The notes under the pieces are model-generated. The model searched no databases. It worked only from the letters and a program-made list of their open reading frames with translations, and was not told where the DNA came from. Shown here piece after piece: positions 10,780 through 22,600 of a stretch of DNA of 64,000 nt. Source of the DNA: Macrolepiota albuminosa (taxonomy: Eukaryota > Basidiomycota > Agaricomycetes > Agaricales > Agaricaceae); contig JAMWFC010000059.1 in NCBI GenBank assembly GCA_027475525.1, forward strand, positions 682,001 through 746,000, read 5' to 3'. A program made the position numbers and the translations under genes. Position 1 is the first letter of the stretch. The number at the start of each line of letters is the position of its first letter.

Positions 10780-11464
10780 ATGTACTCTGCTACACCACCA
10801 AACAGCACTAGGAGCTCCAGAAAGATGACAGTAGGAGGAAGCAGGGAGTAATCAGGACCACAGAGGAGAGTTTAGCTAGAAAAAAGAGGGACCATGTGCA
10901 CCAAGGCTCAGAAAAACAATTAGACAAGTGCTCAGGCTCAGTAATGCAATAACCAATTGGCTGGGCATGGCAACTCTACAAACCAATGTAGAAACACGTG
11001 AGAGACAATGTTGGTCCATATATAGAGAGAAGTATAAAAGAAGTAGGATTTCAGGGAGGTCTGGCAAGCAATTAACTTGCCATGGCTCGGAGTCTCTAGG
11101 AAGTGGATGTCTTAGGCCTATGAGCAATTAGATTGACTTTGGATCACATTTTAATAATAATTACTTGAATCTATTTTAAGTGTTAATTTATTTTACATTT
11201 TTAATAAATCAACTACAAAAGTATAATACACTTTTACAAAGTATGTGTGCATATACCATTAACTCCACATACTTTGTGAAATAAAGTTGAAATATCACAA
11301 AAGTCTAGTCTTATTCTGCTAAGACTACTTTTACATAAAGTAAACTTACATTTCACACCATTGAATGATACAAATAGTATATGCAGTGGCTAAGTGCTTC
11401 TCTGAAGCATGAGTTTGTCTGCTTAATATCAAGTGGCCCCCATACTTTCACCCCCAAACTATCA
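10780..11464 (-). repeat. LTR of family I, minus orientation
   Basis: Reverse complement of the 3971-4620 LTR with long shared blocks. On the minus strand it begins TGATAGTTTGGGGG near 11464. A decayed Gypsy gag in the same orientation ends only a few bases upstream (about 11480), so this is best read as the 3' LTR of an element that lost pol. The distal edge is approximate. With the plus copy it forms an inverted repeat around the Ngaro-like element. Confidence 0.7.
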
Positions 11465-11479
11465 GGAATCCTTCCTGAA

Positions 11480-12790
11480 AAATCATCATCAGTCCTTGGT
11501 TAAAAGGCCTGTAGCTCTTTGATGTGATTTGCCTTTTTTTTTTTGCAATGTACTTGTTGCAAAATACTCATTGGAATTGGTCAGCTGCTAATTCTCTTCC
11601 TCTCCCTCCTGCTCCAAGCTCAACTCTTCATAGTTACTCTCATTGGATAGAGAGACAGTTTTTGCTTTGCCTTTTCCAGGCACAAGCTTATTTCTCTTGG
11701 TTGCCACCAGACCATCATATTGTACTGGTTTCTGCATCATCCACTTCCAAGCCATCAGTCATTTTCTATGGCTCCTCTTCTTGACAGCTTCTTTTTCCTT
11801 GTTGTTGCTGACAACATCACTTGGACTTGCAGCTATATGGACTGCATGAATGTGTGCCTTGAAAGGGGCAGGACATTCCTTAGTGAAATGCCCAACCCTC
11901 CCACAGTTGTAGCACTCAGGAGAGTCTCCTGCAGGCTTTCTCTGGGTTACTCCTGCAACTATATTAGGTTTGCCTATTAAACACACTCCAGGTGCTGGAC
12001 TCTCTCTAGCTGCTATCTGATTTTGACTTAAATAGGGTGAACTCTCTTTTGCTGGCCCATATTTAGCAGGTTTTGGTCTAGGCCACCAGTCTACAGAAAT
12101 TGTCTTGTAAACAACAAATTGCAGATTGCAATTTTTCTCCATCTCTGACCATTTGACAAGGAAAGTTCCCACCTTTACTGCTTGATGGTTCACTAGTCCT
12201 TGGCATGAACTACACTGCTCATAATGATTTGCAGTTCATGTTGACTGCTCATATCTAATGGCATATGCCAAGACCTTAGTCACTGTATTGATCTCTGGAG
12301 ATAAATTGTCATTGCATATCAATGACCTCCTTATATCTGCTAGTATTCTATCCAGAAATGTCTCTTTAATTGTGTATTCATCTGGATAGATGTCCATATT
12401 CTGCACATAACTCATCAGGTCATCATTGAATGTCTGAATGCCAATTTTAGCATTGTACACTGCCTTCTTAAAGATGTCATGAGCTTCTTGTATGGTTGCA
12501 GCATTGACAAAGTGATTATACAGTCCTATTAGGACCTCTTTAGACATTCAATGTGATTTATTGCAATTGATGTTCAGGACATGGTGGTGGAATCAATTTC
12601 ACACCTCTTCTTCCATGAATTTGTGTAACACATATATTCTTTCCTGGTCCATGTCATCACCACCATAGTAGCATGGCTGCCAGGTAGTAGCAGACATCCA
12701 TGGCCCAGTCCTCCAACTCAGAGAACCTATGCCCTCCTGCATATGCATGTATGTGCTGATACAACACTGTACCAGCAGTCAGGGACACAC
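11480..12790 (-). pseudogene. Gypsy gag remnant with zinc knuckle
   Basis: The minus strand encodes, with frame breaks, a gag of the same superfamily as those at 42 and 56 kb. HIHAYAGGHRFSELEDWAMD (near 12720) parallels the HIRAYTGASKFSDLEDWAMD of the element at 56.3 kb. A region ending KVLAYAIRYEQST (12236-12547) covers the gag core. A CCHC knuckle CYNCGRVGHFTKEC follows near 11900. At least two frameshifts and stops are present. Nothing of pol remains between it and the adjacent 3' LTR. Confidence 0.75.
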
Positions 12791-13017
12791 CATGCACCAG
12801 AAGTCAAAATAAACATTTAATCTATGGGCTGAAAACTGTAGGCCTCCTGGTAGCAGTCTCAACAAAAATATATCTCCAAAACACCCCAATAAATACACAG
12901 AAAAGTACAGAACAATATGCAGGGATCAGTTCAAACTATCAGCTCAACAATAGTCCAACCACTGTAATGGGAAAGGGAAGCATGGGAGCTGGCAGAAGTG
13001 ACAAAATGGGATCAAAT
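12791..13017. other. Unassigned spacer
   Basis: Between the gag remnant and the next LTR-like block there is AT-rich sequence without coding potential or recognisable repeats. Confidence 0.4.
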
Positions 13018-13543
13018 TGTGGTGATTTGGATCAAAGATCAGATCTGACAATGACACAACTGGAAGGGGAAAGAAAAGAAGCATGAAATGCAGGGAAGTG
13101 CTAAAAGGGGAAAGAAGGATCTATAAATGGAATCATGCTAAATGGAGCTCAAGCAAATGGGGAAGTGGCAATCAGAGACATCCAGAAGAATAATAGATTA
13201 AGAAGTTGAATGGTGAAACTGGTGGCACTGAAACAGGCCTCTCAAAAGGGAAATTGGACTATCAAACATGTTTCAGAGGTTGGAGAGTTTACAACAAAGA
13301 GTCATGTGTAGATAGTGGTCTCTGCACCAGAAAAACAGTATAAATAGCCCAAGTTGAGTAGAGAATAGACAGGCAATTGATAGGCAAAGGCTTGGTGATT
13401 TTCAGGGAGTGAATTGCTTAGGCTGGAGTTTGTTAAGAACCCTCTGCTTTCCAGAATATCATAGAAAGCATCAACAATCACAATATATCAACTTCATCAT
13501 CAAGTCAGTGTAAAGCGAAGCTTATTTTCTACATTAGCAAGCC
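13018..13543 (+). repeat. Probable LTR with TATA box
   Basis: The start TGTGGTGATTTGGATCAAAGATCAGATCTGA resembles the family I start TGTCAGGATTTGGCTTAAAAATCAAATCTGA. A promoter-like GTATAAATAG lies at 13338-13347, about 200 bases before the next repeat. It probably is another family I-related LTR in plus orientation. No internal region is attached. Confidence 0.4.
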
Positions 13544-13761
13544 TGTAACAAAGTTACAGAATTTAGTGAGAGCTTACAGTTTACACTATACAGAATCAGA
13601 CCAGTCTGGTTTATTGACTATGTAGTATAAATACAAAATAAGCTGCTTAATAAGCAGCAAGTAAAGACTATTTATAATACTGTAAATAATAATAATATAT
13701 TATTGACTACTAAAGTAAGTAAAAGCTATGTGGCCAATGCCATATAGCGGACTATGCTACA
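13544..13761 (-). repeat. Decayed LTR of Gypsy family A
   Basis: It begins TGTAACAAAGTTACAG and ends GACTATGCTACA, aligning over its length with the LTRs at 35970-36351 and 58113-58346. Several differences from those copies sit where they have CpG (AACGAAG to AACAAAG, TTACGG to TTACAG, CTACGC to CTATGC). It adjoins a minus-strand third-gene remnant exactly as in the younger element, so it is the 3' LTR of an older family member. Confidence 0.85.
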
Positions 13762-13789
13762 CACCCCCCAATTAGACCGAACTATGGTC

Positions 13790-14640
13790 TCAAAGCACTC
13801 TAACAGTCAGGCCATCAGTAAGTCAGAGACAGGGGCAATTGGAGAGTCCCCAGGCTTCCAGAATAGATCAGTAGTCACATCGTCCATATCATAATCGAGG
13901 AGTTCATCCTTGGATGCAAGCTCATGGGAAGTGTCCAATGGCCCTGCTACAGGCAGGGAATTGTCATAGTCTTGTATAGGGGACAGTGTAAGTGTGGGGT
14001 CAAAGGTTGACTCTGGGATAGGTGGTTGGGGGTCAGGAAGATCCCCATTGTCGGACGAGTACTGGCGTGTCCAGAGTTCGTGGGCATGAATATCTTGTCC
14101 CCAATAAGGAGATACATCTCCTTTGTAAGTGCATCGTCATAGACACAACAACTCTCCTGCTGCTGGAGCATGAGGCATTGGTGATTGCCAATAGTGGCTT
14201 CACACCACCTATCCCACTGAGCAAGAGACTGAGGTGTCCCATAATAGTCGAGGCGTTTCAGTCTCTTGTTGTTGATGGTGGCTGCCTTGTTATAGAGCCA
14301 GGTGTCGCCAAAGAATATGTGGGCCAAGTAGGTGACCTCATAAGTGTATGCATGGTCAACCTAGCTGACTGGGATTTGATTGTGAAGAAGGATGTATAAT
14401 ACGTCCAAAGTGGTGAAAATGGAAGCTGATGCTTCTGGGATGTCCACAGCCCCGAAGTTAGGGTCATCAGTGGAAAGGAGCACAAAGGCTTGCCCCTAGC
14501 TGCCTCATATTCGACAATAGCCTCTTTGTAGAGGCCTGGTCATGCAAAAACATAGGCTAGGTACTTGTGTACTGTGGTCTTGGAGGGGTGGCTGGCACTG
14601 ATCACGTGCAGAAGCACAAATCCAAAGAGGCTGCACCAAT
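13790..14640 (-). pseudogene. Third-gene remnant of an older family A Gypsy
   Basis: The minus-strand translation aligns with the C-terminal part of the third gene at 36397-37300: FFGDTWLYNKAATINNKRLK parallels FFSDSWLYNEAAAIDDKRLQ, and RLDYYGTPQSLAQWDRW parallels RLDYYGTPQSIAQWDGW. It is interrupted by stops and small indels. Similarity stops near 14640, where a different LTR-like sequence begins, so the 5' part of this copy has been replaced. It shows that the gene has been part of this element family for a long time. Confidence 0.8.
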
Positions 14641-15250
14641 TGTCATGACCCCTCCCCTCCGGATCCACACCAGGACCCACCATTTGACCCCACAAAACGC
14701 ACTCCACCATCATGACTACTGACATCACCATCACATGCATCAAGGCCCACCATCACCTGGCACCCAGCATCCCTGGCAACCCTGCATCACAGACCTGGGA
14801 TCAACCACAATCAAACTCCGATCAATGACCAGATCATGCCAACCGCTTCCAGGCCATCATGCATCATGCATCATAGCTCCCTCTGCACCATACATGCACA
14901 ATCCCAGTATACAGTCTCCCTCCCACTACTCAATGCCCCCTGGAACTTATCCCAGACACTCTGGAACCCCAGAGATCCAGACCTGGCCCCATAGTACTTA
15001 AGTGTAGCTCCCCGTTGTATTTGCTAGTCTTGATATTACACTTGTTTGCTTGCGTACCTTTTAACTGACTGGTATGCCTGATTAGTACACTTTGACTGGC
15101 ATGCTCAAATTGTTCATGTGCTCCTAAGACTGGTACACACTTCACAACCTAAACTTTACTAACTGGGTCTTGTCCTAGAACCTCTGGTTCTCGACTCAAC
15201 TCAAACCCTGTTAACTCCTCGCTTCCACCTAATCTCTGGACTAAGTCTCC
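14641..15250 (+). repeat. Possible LTR or leader of another Gypsy-like element
   Basis: A sharp junction is followed by TGTCATGACCCCTCCCC, a typical LTR-like 5' end, then CA-rich sequence and a T-rich stretch (15005-15100) before GC-rich coding-like DNA. No matching second copy is in the window, so the assignment rests on the junction and the TG start only. Confidence 0.35.
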
Positions 15251-15299
15251 TATCTCAGGAATCCCCTATTGCATCTTGAACCCCAGAAGCCCAGTCCAG

Positions 15300-16560
15300 A
15301 GTTTCAGACACCCAAGTACATGTAGATCAAGTCTGCCTTGTAAGGGCATTGCTTTCCCAGAAAGCCCCTGACTCAGCAAAACCTGACATAATATCAAGAC
15401 TCCCTCCTTACACTGTTCTTGATCGCTACATATACTCATACCTACTACCCCACAGGCTAGCAGACCAACCCTTATGGGCATCCTGTCCCTGACCACTACT
15501 CTGCACAGACCCTCTGCCCCACCTACCCACCTCTCCAGTACAAATCCCAATGTCTCCACCGCCACCGGGCCCCTGACCCATCCCTCTACGACCTGGGGCC
15601 CTCAGCTAGCTGGGCCCCTCTGCTCAACCTAGCCATGACATGACCCGTGGAGGTCCCCTTGTACTGGAGCATCCCCAGGGGCCTACCAGAGACCCCACCT
15701 GTTCTCAGTAGACCTCGCTCAATTCCCTCTAGCGAGGGCCCCTTTGCACCCACCCCTTACTATGGTTACCAGCGCCCTGCCCCCCAACCCCGGGGACCTC
15801 CCAACTATGACTATCCTCCCCAACACTACTCGGCCACTGCCCCACCCACACAGACCCCTCCATTGCCAATGGGACAACAACATTTTGAGGAGTATAAACA
15901 GCAGCAAGACAAGGTGCTTCACTCACTCCAGATCTTGCCAGAGGACTTTGCACAGCAGACAAGGGCACTACTCATAGAATTCAGACACAACAACTTCAAG
16001 AGCACTCCAGAGGACTGGACCCATTGCTTGGTTGAATTTGGGGATTGCCTCACGTAAGAAAAACTCTCAGAGCAGACTATGGTAAAGTATAGACGCAACA
16101 CAATGCTCCGCAAAGAACTGCAGCAATTGCTCAACAAAGTCCATGCATCCCCCTCCTCCTGACCTCTCAACAACCCCGCAGATCTGGGACGGTCAATTCA
16201 TATCTGGCAAGAACCCCCAGAACCAACCCCGGCTGCCCTCACAGCCCTGACACCAGAGCAACAACAACAGAAAGAGCGACAAAACACCTCGGCCATACTG
16301 CGGTCCCTTAATCTAATGGGTGGGCTATTCAATCAGCCTGCTGCCCACATGGTAGGCTTGTCAACCCGCCATAGGGCTAACTCTGTTTCTAGTACCTTCG
16401 AGACCTGGGGGCAACTCTGGAGGCCCCTAGGACCACTCCTGCAAATGGACAACACCCAACCCTCACTAACAGCCACCTCTAGAATGCCCCAGATCAACAC
16501 CCCCAGTACAGACAACACGTTGTGCTACATCAACAAACTCACTTACAACAAATGATGCCC
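15300..16560 (+). pseudogene. Proline/glutamine-rich remnant, possibly gag-like
   Basis: Open segments in one broken frame give a Pro/Tyr/Gln-rich region (YYGYQRPAPQPRGPPNYDYP, about 15760-15820) followed by a charged, helical part (LPEDFAQQTRALLIEFRHNN; MLRKELQQLLNKVH). Low-complexity N-termini of this kind occur in structural proteins of fungal retroelements, but I see no zinc knuckle or enzyme motif. Its position after an LTR-like start suggests a gag. This is unproven. Confidence 0.35.
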
Positions 16561-18180
16561 CGCACCCATAGCAATCCTGGCCCCACCCCCTCTGACCACT
16601 CTGGCCCTGCCAGAACCAGCCTTCTATTGCAACCCCCTGCCCCACTTCGATCTGCAAAACCCCCCACACCCTCTGATGCAAGCTTGACCCTCCCAAGTCA
16701 AATGCCCCTCGCAGAACCCAGCACCTGGCCCAGCACCCAGCCCAACCCCACAAGCTAATCTGGTGCCCCCAAACCCCCCCCAACTGCCTCCACCCTGAGG
16801 ATAGGCCCAGGACACCCAGTATTGGCACCGCCTGGATTGGGAGCGTATAGCGGCGCTCATTCAGCAATATAGGTGCATTCACATGCTCTTTGCTTGGCCT
16901 GATCAACCCCTCTTTTTAAAACAACAAAATGCACCTGCCCTGGAGGTGGGACCCAGCCATCTCAGACCTGGCCAGTCTTCTGATATTGGTTCCCAAGCCT
17001 GCCCCCCAGGCAGGTCCCAGTTGTCCCATGCCCACTATTGCGTGAATAACTGTTCAGCCCCCTTGCCCCCCTCTTTACCTCATCCTCGCCTGGCTGACCC
17101 ATGTTTTTGTTGGTTGAGAATGGCCCTGGGCACCGTATCAATGGTTCTGGAGACCTGCGTATTCCGTGGGCAGTCATGTTGCAGGCGTTGTTCAAGCAGG
17201 CCCTTGAAAAGCCCTGGGGGCTGTCCACCCACTCATAGTGTGACAGTAACAGGCCAGTAAGTGACGTCATACCTCATGGTTGCTACTAACATTGATCCAG
17301 TGTGTGCACTGTGCCCGTTGGCTGGTGCCATGCCTTTTTGAGGCCCCCAGCCCATCATCCTGAAGGGACTTCTCGGTGTGTGAGGTGTGTTGCCTCAATC
17401 ACAAGCGATGTTCTGTCTCAGCATTGTGAAGGGCGTGTTAGATGACACAGGAGCAGAGGTGGCCGTTGGGAGGAGTGACTCGCAGGATGGGGGTAGAGGA
17501 GAGGGACTGAGTGGTCAAGCCGCAGGTGGGGGTATTGGGGGGGTCTGGAAAGAGTGGGGCCCCACTGGTGGCATTTACGAGGGGGTCCTGGGTGAGGGAG
17601 GCAGCTGGGGTGAGGAGTCGGGGTTGGCCTGTGGTCTTGGTCATGCATCGGGCAACCTGGGCCAGGATGAGCAGGAAGGGTCATGTTGACAAGGAGAAGC
17701 AGCAGGTGTTGCCCAGTCCTTTCCCTGGGCCTTCCAAGAGAACTTGTGGGATGTGGTTGTCACCCGGATGGCCGCCTTAAGTGAGTGCCCCCAACGTTTC
17801 CCTGAGTCTCCGTACTGATTCCTCAGGCTGGGCCCAGGAGCATTGCCTGCTCCTGGATGGGGCAGCTGCAGCGCTAGCCTTGTTGCAGGAGGGACAGCAG
17901 CCCAAACTAATGACTTCCAGGATGGAGCATGGGATGGACCTATTGGGAAGGCTGGTGTTGGCGCATCAGCAGAGGAACGTCCCAGCACCGGAAACCTGGT
18001 TCAAGAGGGTCCTGGATGAGAGTGAGCTGCTCCCAACCTGAGACCAGTTGCTGGAGGAGGTGTCGCAAGAGCGTGTTCTGGGGGAGCTGGAGAGGGAGGA
18101 GCCCCAAGGTTGGCCAACAAGTTCTGGTGGGGGAAAAGAGGGGGAGGAGGGCCCCAGAGACCCCTCACTAGCAGGCCTCC
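16561..18180. other. GC-rich region without recognised gene
   Basis: About 1.6 kb of G/C-skewed, repetitive-looking sequence. Open frames exist on both strands (for example 17781-18041 plus, with LLLDGAAAALALLQEGQQP) but none has a recognisable domain. The base composition resembles the flanking retroelement fragments, so it is probably decayed transposon DNA. Confidence 0.4.
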
Positions 18181-18429
18181 AGATTTTCTTGGTAGTCGTG
18201 TCATGTGCCCTGTACTGTAAAATAGTGCAACTATAAACAGTTTATATACTTGGTTTCTCAGAAGAGCAGTTGTAAGAAATACAGCGAGAAGCTGGGAATT
18301 GGTACCTTGCCTAGGCATAATGGTTGGTCTTGTTAAAAGTATTAGGAGGGTAAAGTATAGAGAGGGAGAATAGAAGATATATACGGAAGTTGAATCCCTA
18401 TTAAGCCCAGAGGTGGAGGTTATGCCCAC
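18181..18429 (-). other. Position of the 3' LTR of Gypsy family F, boundaries unclear
   Basis: AT-rich sequence directly downstream of the family F chromodomain on the minus strand. The 3' untranslated region and LTR are expected here. No second copy was found for comparison, so no exact ends are given. Confidence 0.3.
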
Positions 18430-19900
18430 TACTGCCATCTGTAAGTCCTGCACCTGGGAGGGTCATTTCCCAGATGCTGTTGCTGAAAGTCCTGGAGTTT
18501 GTTGAGGGTGCCTTTGAGGTTTTGGCACGGCTCCCAAGTGTCGTCCTCTGAGCCATATCCCTTCCATTGTATAAGGAAGTGGAGTCATCTGCAAATGTCT
18601 CAGGAGTCGAGGATATCTTTGACCTTGTAGTGGTATTCATTCTTAACCTCGACTGGGGAAGGGCGTTTGGAGTGTCATTTGGGAAAGGGGTCTAGGGAAT
18701 GTCATTCCAGGAGACAGACATAAAAGACTGGGTGCAGGCCTTTAAGTCCTGGGGGGAGCTCAATCTTGTAGACATGGGATGAGACCTTTTTCAAGATCTT
18801 GAACGGACCGAGGCGCTTATGATCAAGTTTTGGGAAGGGTTGGTAAGTGTGAAGGTGGCTTCAATCTAACCATACCTTTGTTCTGGGGGCCCAGTTGGGA
18901 GTGTTTTCCCATTTTTGGTTGGTGTATTTTGCATAGGCCTGGTTTGTGGTGTCAATCTCTTTCCAGAGGAACTTGTGAAAGGACTGGAGATCCTGGGCAA
19001 CCTCGTGGGCAGCATGCAATGGGATGTCCTGGAGTGAGAGGGTCAGTTGGGGATAGTATCCCTTGTTGGCAAAGAAGGGGAATACCCTGGTGGTGGAGTG
19101 CAGCATGTTGTTGTAGGTAAATTTGGCCAGGGGGAGCTTGGCATGCCAGTTGTCCTGCAAGTAGTTGACGTACAACTGGAGGTACTGTTTGAGAGACTGG
19201 TTGACCCTTTCAGTCTGGCCATTGGTTTCAGGGTGGTAGGCAGTAGAGAGGTTAGTTTTCACTTCGAGGGCCATACATAGGGAGGTCCAGAACTTGGAAA
19301 TGAAGAGCAGGCCATGGTCAGAGATGATGTTGTCTGGGAGTCCATGCTTGGCAAAGATCTGCTCAAGGAATAGCCAGGCAAAGTCTAGGGCAGTGTCTGT
19401 GGTGTGGCAGGGTAGGAAGATGCCCTGTCTAGTCAGCCTACACACAACAACGAGAATGGCATTGAACTCTTCAGATTCCAGGAGTTTGACAATGTGATCC
19501 AAGGAGATGGAAGACCAGGGGCGTTGTCCAACTGGCAGAGGTTTCAGGAGTCCATAGGGTTGGTGCCAGAGGACCTTGGCCCAGAGGCAGGGTTTGCACA
19601 ATTGAATGTAGCAGGTCACATTCTTCTTCAATCCTGGCCAAAAGTAAGTCTGGGAGACAAGCTGGAGGGTCTTATGTATCCCAGGGTGTCCCCAGAGCTT
19701 GTGGTCATGGTGTTGGCAGAGAATGTCATAGCAAAGTCAGGCATGATCCAAGATGTAGATGTGGCCGTCTCAGAAGAGCAGCATTTCATTGGGGGACAGG
19801 GAGACGGGGTCCAGGTTGGTTCCATTGGGAGGGCTGCGGAGATTGTGATTGGTGAAGTACTTGTCTTGTGGAGCATGGTGAATCCGGCTTAGGGTCCCTT
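18430..19900 (-). pseudogene. Gypsy family F integrase and chromodomain, decayed
   Basis: The integrase lies mainly at 18861-19631. It has the linker after the zinc region (QLCKPCLWAKVLWHQPYGLL), the catalytic core with IISDHGLLFISKFW and TAYHPETNGQTERVNQSL, and the C-terminal NWAPRTKVWLD. Further down, at about 18440-18660, a chromodomain reads YHYKVKDILDS-stop-DICR-stop-LHFLIQWKGYGSEDDTWEP. Both stops are TGA and face arginine-like positions. Chromodomains steer integration to marked chromatin, which defines this as a chromovirus. The element is inactive. Confidence 0.8.
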
Positions 19901-19945
19901 TGTTGTTTAGAATCAGCATGATATTTAAATGTTTGGGAGGGATCA

Positions 19946-21290
19946 CTACATGATGATTGAACGCATTGCGCTCTGCCTCAAACGACTTCTTGGGGTAGAC
20001 GTCTGGTCGCTAGGTGAGGGCATCAGATTTAGCTCTGAGTTGTTCCAGGTGGTACTGGATTGTGAAGTCATACTCTGAGAGGATCTTGGACCATTGGGCC
20101 TGTTGTCAACTGAGTTGCTTGGTTGTGGTGAAGTACTGCAGGTTGTTGTGATCTGAGTAGACCTGGATCTGGTGCTGGGCTTCTTTGAGGTAGGCTTGCC
20201 ACTGTTTAAAGGCTTCAACAATGGCATGGAGTTCTTTATTGTAAATGTCATAGTTGAGCTTGGTGTCAATTATAGACTGGATATAGAAGGCAACTGGCCA
20301 AGTCGGATCCCATCTGCGAGAAGATTCCAGCAATGGCATAGTCAGAGGTGTCACATTCCAGTATGATCAGGAGGGCAGGGTTGTAAAGCCAGAGGACGGG
20401 GGCAGCTGTAAAAGCCTTCTTGAGCAAGTTAAAGATGCTCTGGCACTTACTGTCCCAGTTCCATGCAACGTCCTTGCGTGTGAGCTGGCTGAGGGGTTTT
20501 GTGATACTGGAGTAGTTGTCTATAAACCTCTGGTAGAAGTTAGCAAAACCCAAGAAGGATTGTACTTTCTTGACATTCCGGGGTTGTGGCCAGTTGACGA
20601 TGGCCTTGACCTTGTGGAGGTCCATGCAAACACCATTTGGAGATACTATGACGCTGAGATACTCAACCTCTTCCATGTAGAATGAACACTTCTCGGGCTT
20701 GGCGTGGAGATTGTGCTCCTGGAGGCACTCAAGGACTTGTCGGACATGCTTCTGGTGGTTCTCCTTTGAGTCGGAGTAGATGAGGATGTCGTCCACGTAG
20801 ACAATCACAAAGACATTGCTCATATTGTGGAAGATGTTGTTCATGAAGTATTGGAATGTGGCGGGGGAGTGAGTCATTCTGAAGGGCATTACAAAATACT
20901 CAAACAGACTATACCATGTGTGGAACATGGTTTTCCACTCATATCCCAGGGCAATGTGGATGTTGTTGTAACCAGAGTGGAGGTTGATTTTTGTGTAAAC
21001 CTTGGTGCTGCGGAGTTGATCGACCAGATTGCCAATGAGCAGAAGCAGGTAGCAGTTCTTCTTGGTGATCTTATTGAGTCCCCGGTAGTTGACGCAGAGT
21101 CAGAGTGAGCTGTCCTTCTTCTCAGCAAATAGGACCAGAGCTCCAGTGGCAGAGGTGGAGGGTTGGATGAATCTCTTTCCAAGCATTTCATCAAAATAGT
21201 CCTTGAGGGCCCGGAGTTTGACTTCTGACATATTGTATACCTTGCCAAAAGGAGGGGTGGTTCCTTCCTCAAGATTGATCATATAGTCAT
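19946..21290 (-). pseudogene. Gypsy family F reverse transcriptase-RNase H, decayed
   Basis: RT starts with GTTPPFGKVYNMSEVKLRAL and FIQPSTSATGALVLFAEKKD (21282-21100). After a stop it continues with LCVNYRGLNKITKKN, then the uninterrupted 20928-20266 frame: FVMPFRMTHSPATFQYFMN, the catalytic VYVDDILIYSD, and FLGFANFYQRFIDNYS. RNase H follows in another frame (LECDTSDYAIAGIFSQ; YNKELHAIVEAFKQW; VYSDHNNLQYF). The residues of the YVDD box are intact, but the gene needs several frame corrections. Confidence 0.85.
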
Positions 21291-21799
21291 AGGGTGGTGA
21301 GGGAGAATCTCCTTAATGTCTCCTTCAGAGAATACATCAGCGAACTCATGGTACTCTGGGGGAACTACTTCTTGGAGGATCTGCTCCTTGGTTTTCTTCT
21401 CTGGGGGAATAGCATCTCCTCATAGGTGTTCTTCCAGGAGAGATGGCAAGGTATGTAGTTGAAACACAGAGGTTCCGTCCTGCACAAGGCAGGCAAAGGG
21501 GGCGGCTCCAATAATCCTAATGTTGAGTGCATTTGGGTCAATTGGGGTTGTGCATTCACAGATCAGAGCAGGTTTGACATGTGTCTGAGACTGGCCCAGG
21601 TAGTTCAGCCCTTTGTACCTGTTCTGAGGAATGTTTGGAGGTCAATCAGGGGCCTTGTGGGTTTGGATGGGCGTCGGGGACATGATGGAGGGCATTTGGG
21701 TGAGAGGCAAGGCTGCAGCCCTGGGGATGTTGGGCATCAGATTGCTCCCTAGGGCCCAGAGGTGCATGGTGGTTGTGGGCTGGTCCTTGGGTCCCAGGC

Positions 21800-22112
21800 A
21801 CATCATGGTAAGTGTTCTCCAATTGATGTTTGGGTTTGTGTTACATAGCCAGGGTAGTCCCAGCACCATTGGAGTTGATCCATGAAGTTGCATGACCAGA
21901 AAGTCAGAGGTGAACTCAAAGCCGTTGTCCAGGGTCACGTGTCCCAAGTGAGACCTCTGGATGGGGCCAGAGGAGGAGGGGGTGCTGTTGAGCTGTTGCA
22001 GGCAGAGAGGTTGGTCAAGGAGGTTGTGGAGAAGATTGAGGGCATCACTGATGAAAACTCTGGTAGCTCTGCTGTCAATGAGGGCTGATATTGGTCCCAG
22101 GGCACCGTCCAA
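21800..22112 (-). pseudogene. Second aspartic protease domain of Gypsy family F
   Basis: Retropepsin-like sequence ISALIDSRATRVFISDAL (the catalytic box usually reads DSGA/T; here DSRA) at about 22043-22090, followed by the hydrophobic region and MVLGLPWLCNTNPNINW at 21818-21865, the conserved end of a Gypsy protease. It lies immediately downstream of a first, separate protease domain (22270-22600) and upstream of RT. Confidence 0.7.
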
Positions 22113-22269
22113 CCTGGCATTGATGACAAAGGATTGGGGAGTCTGGGGGATGGTGGGGGCCCATCCAGGAGGTCCTTTGAAGTTGGGTTGGGGCCTGGGG
22201 AGTGGGGGATGTTGAAGGGGAGTTGCTGGTTGTCAGGCATGGATTTCCAGGTCAGGCAAAGGATGAGAT

Positions 22270-22600
22270 GTCACCAGTCAATGTGGGGGTTGGTGTCTTG
22301 GAGCCACAGAAGCCCTAAGACCAAGGGTGCAGAGGGGTGGAGTTTGGTTATCAAGATAACGGGCATACACACAAAATGGGTGATATCTTCTGCCATAGAA
22401 GTGTCTCCATTGAAGAGGCAGAGTCATACTGGGACCGGAAGTTGTTGAGCGGGTTCCGGAGCAGAGGTAGACTATGCTTTGTCAATGAAGTTGTCCATGG
22501 CACCACTGTCAACAAGGGTGTTGAGGGGGATTCCAGAGGAGGTGAGGTGGGTTTTGAGGAGAGAGTGCGAGGAGTGGGAGGGTAGGTAAGCCGTGAGAGT
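22270..22600 (-). pseudogene. First aspartic protease domain of Gypsy family F
   Basis: LNTLVDSGAMDNFIDKA at 22475-22525 has the canonical DSGA catalytic box. LVLGLLWLQDTNPHIDW at 22275-22325 is the C-terminal conserved element. It matches the second domain in the same order, so the element encodes two retropepsins in tandem. A stop and a frame change lie within it. Confidence 0.75.
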
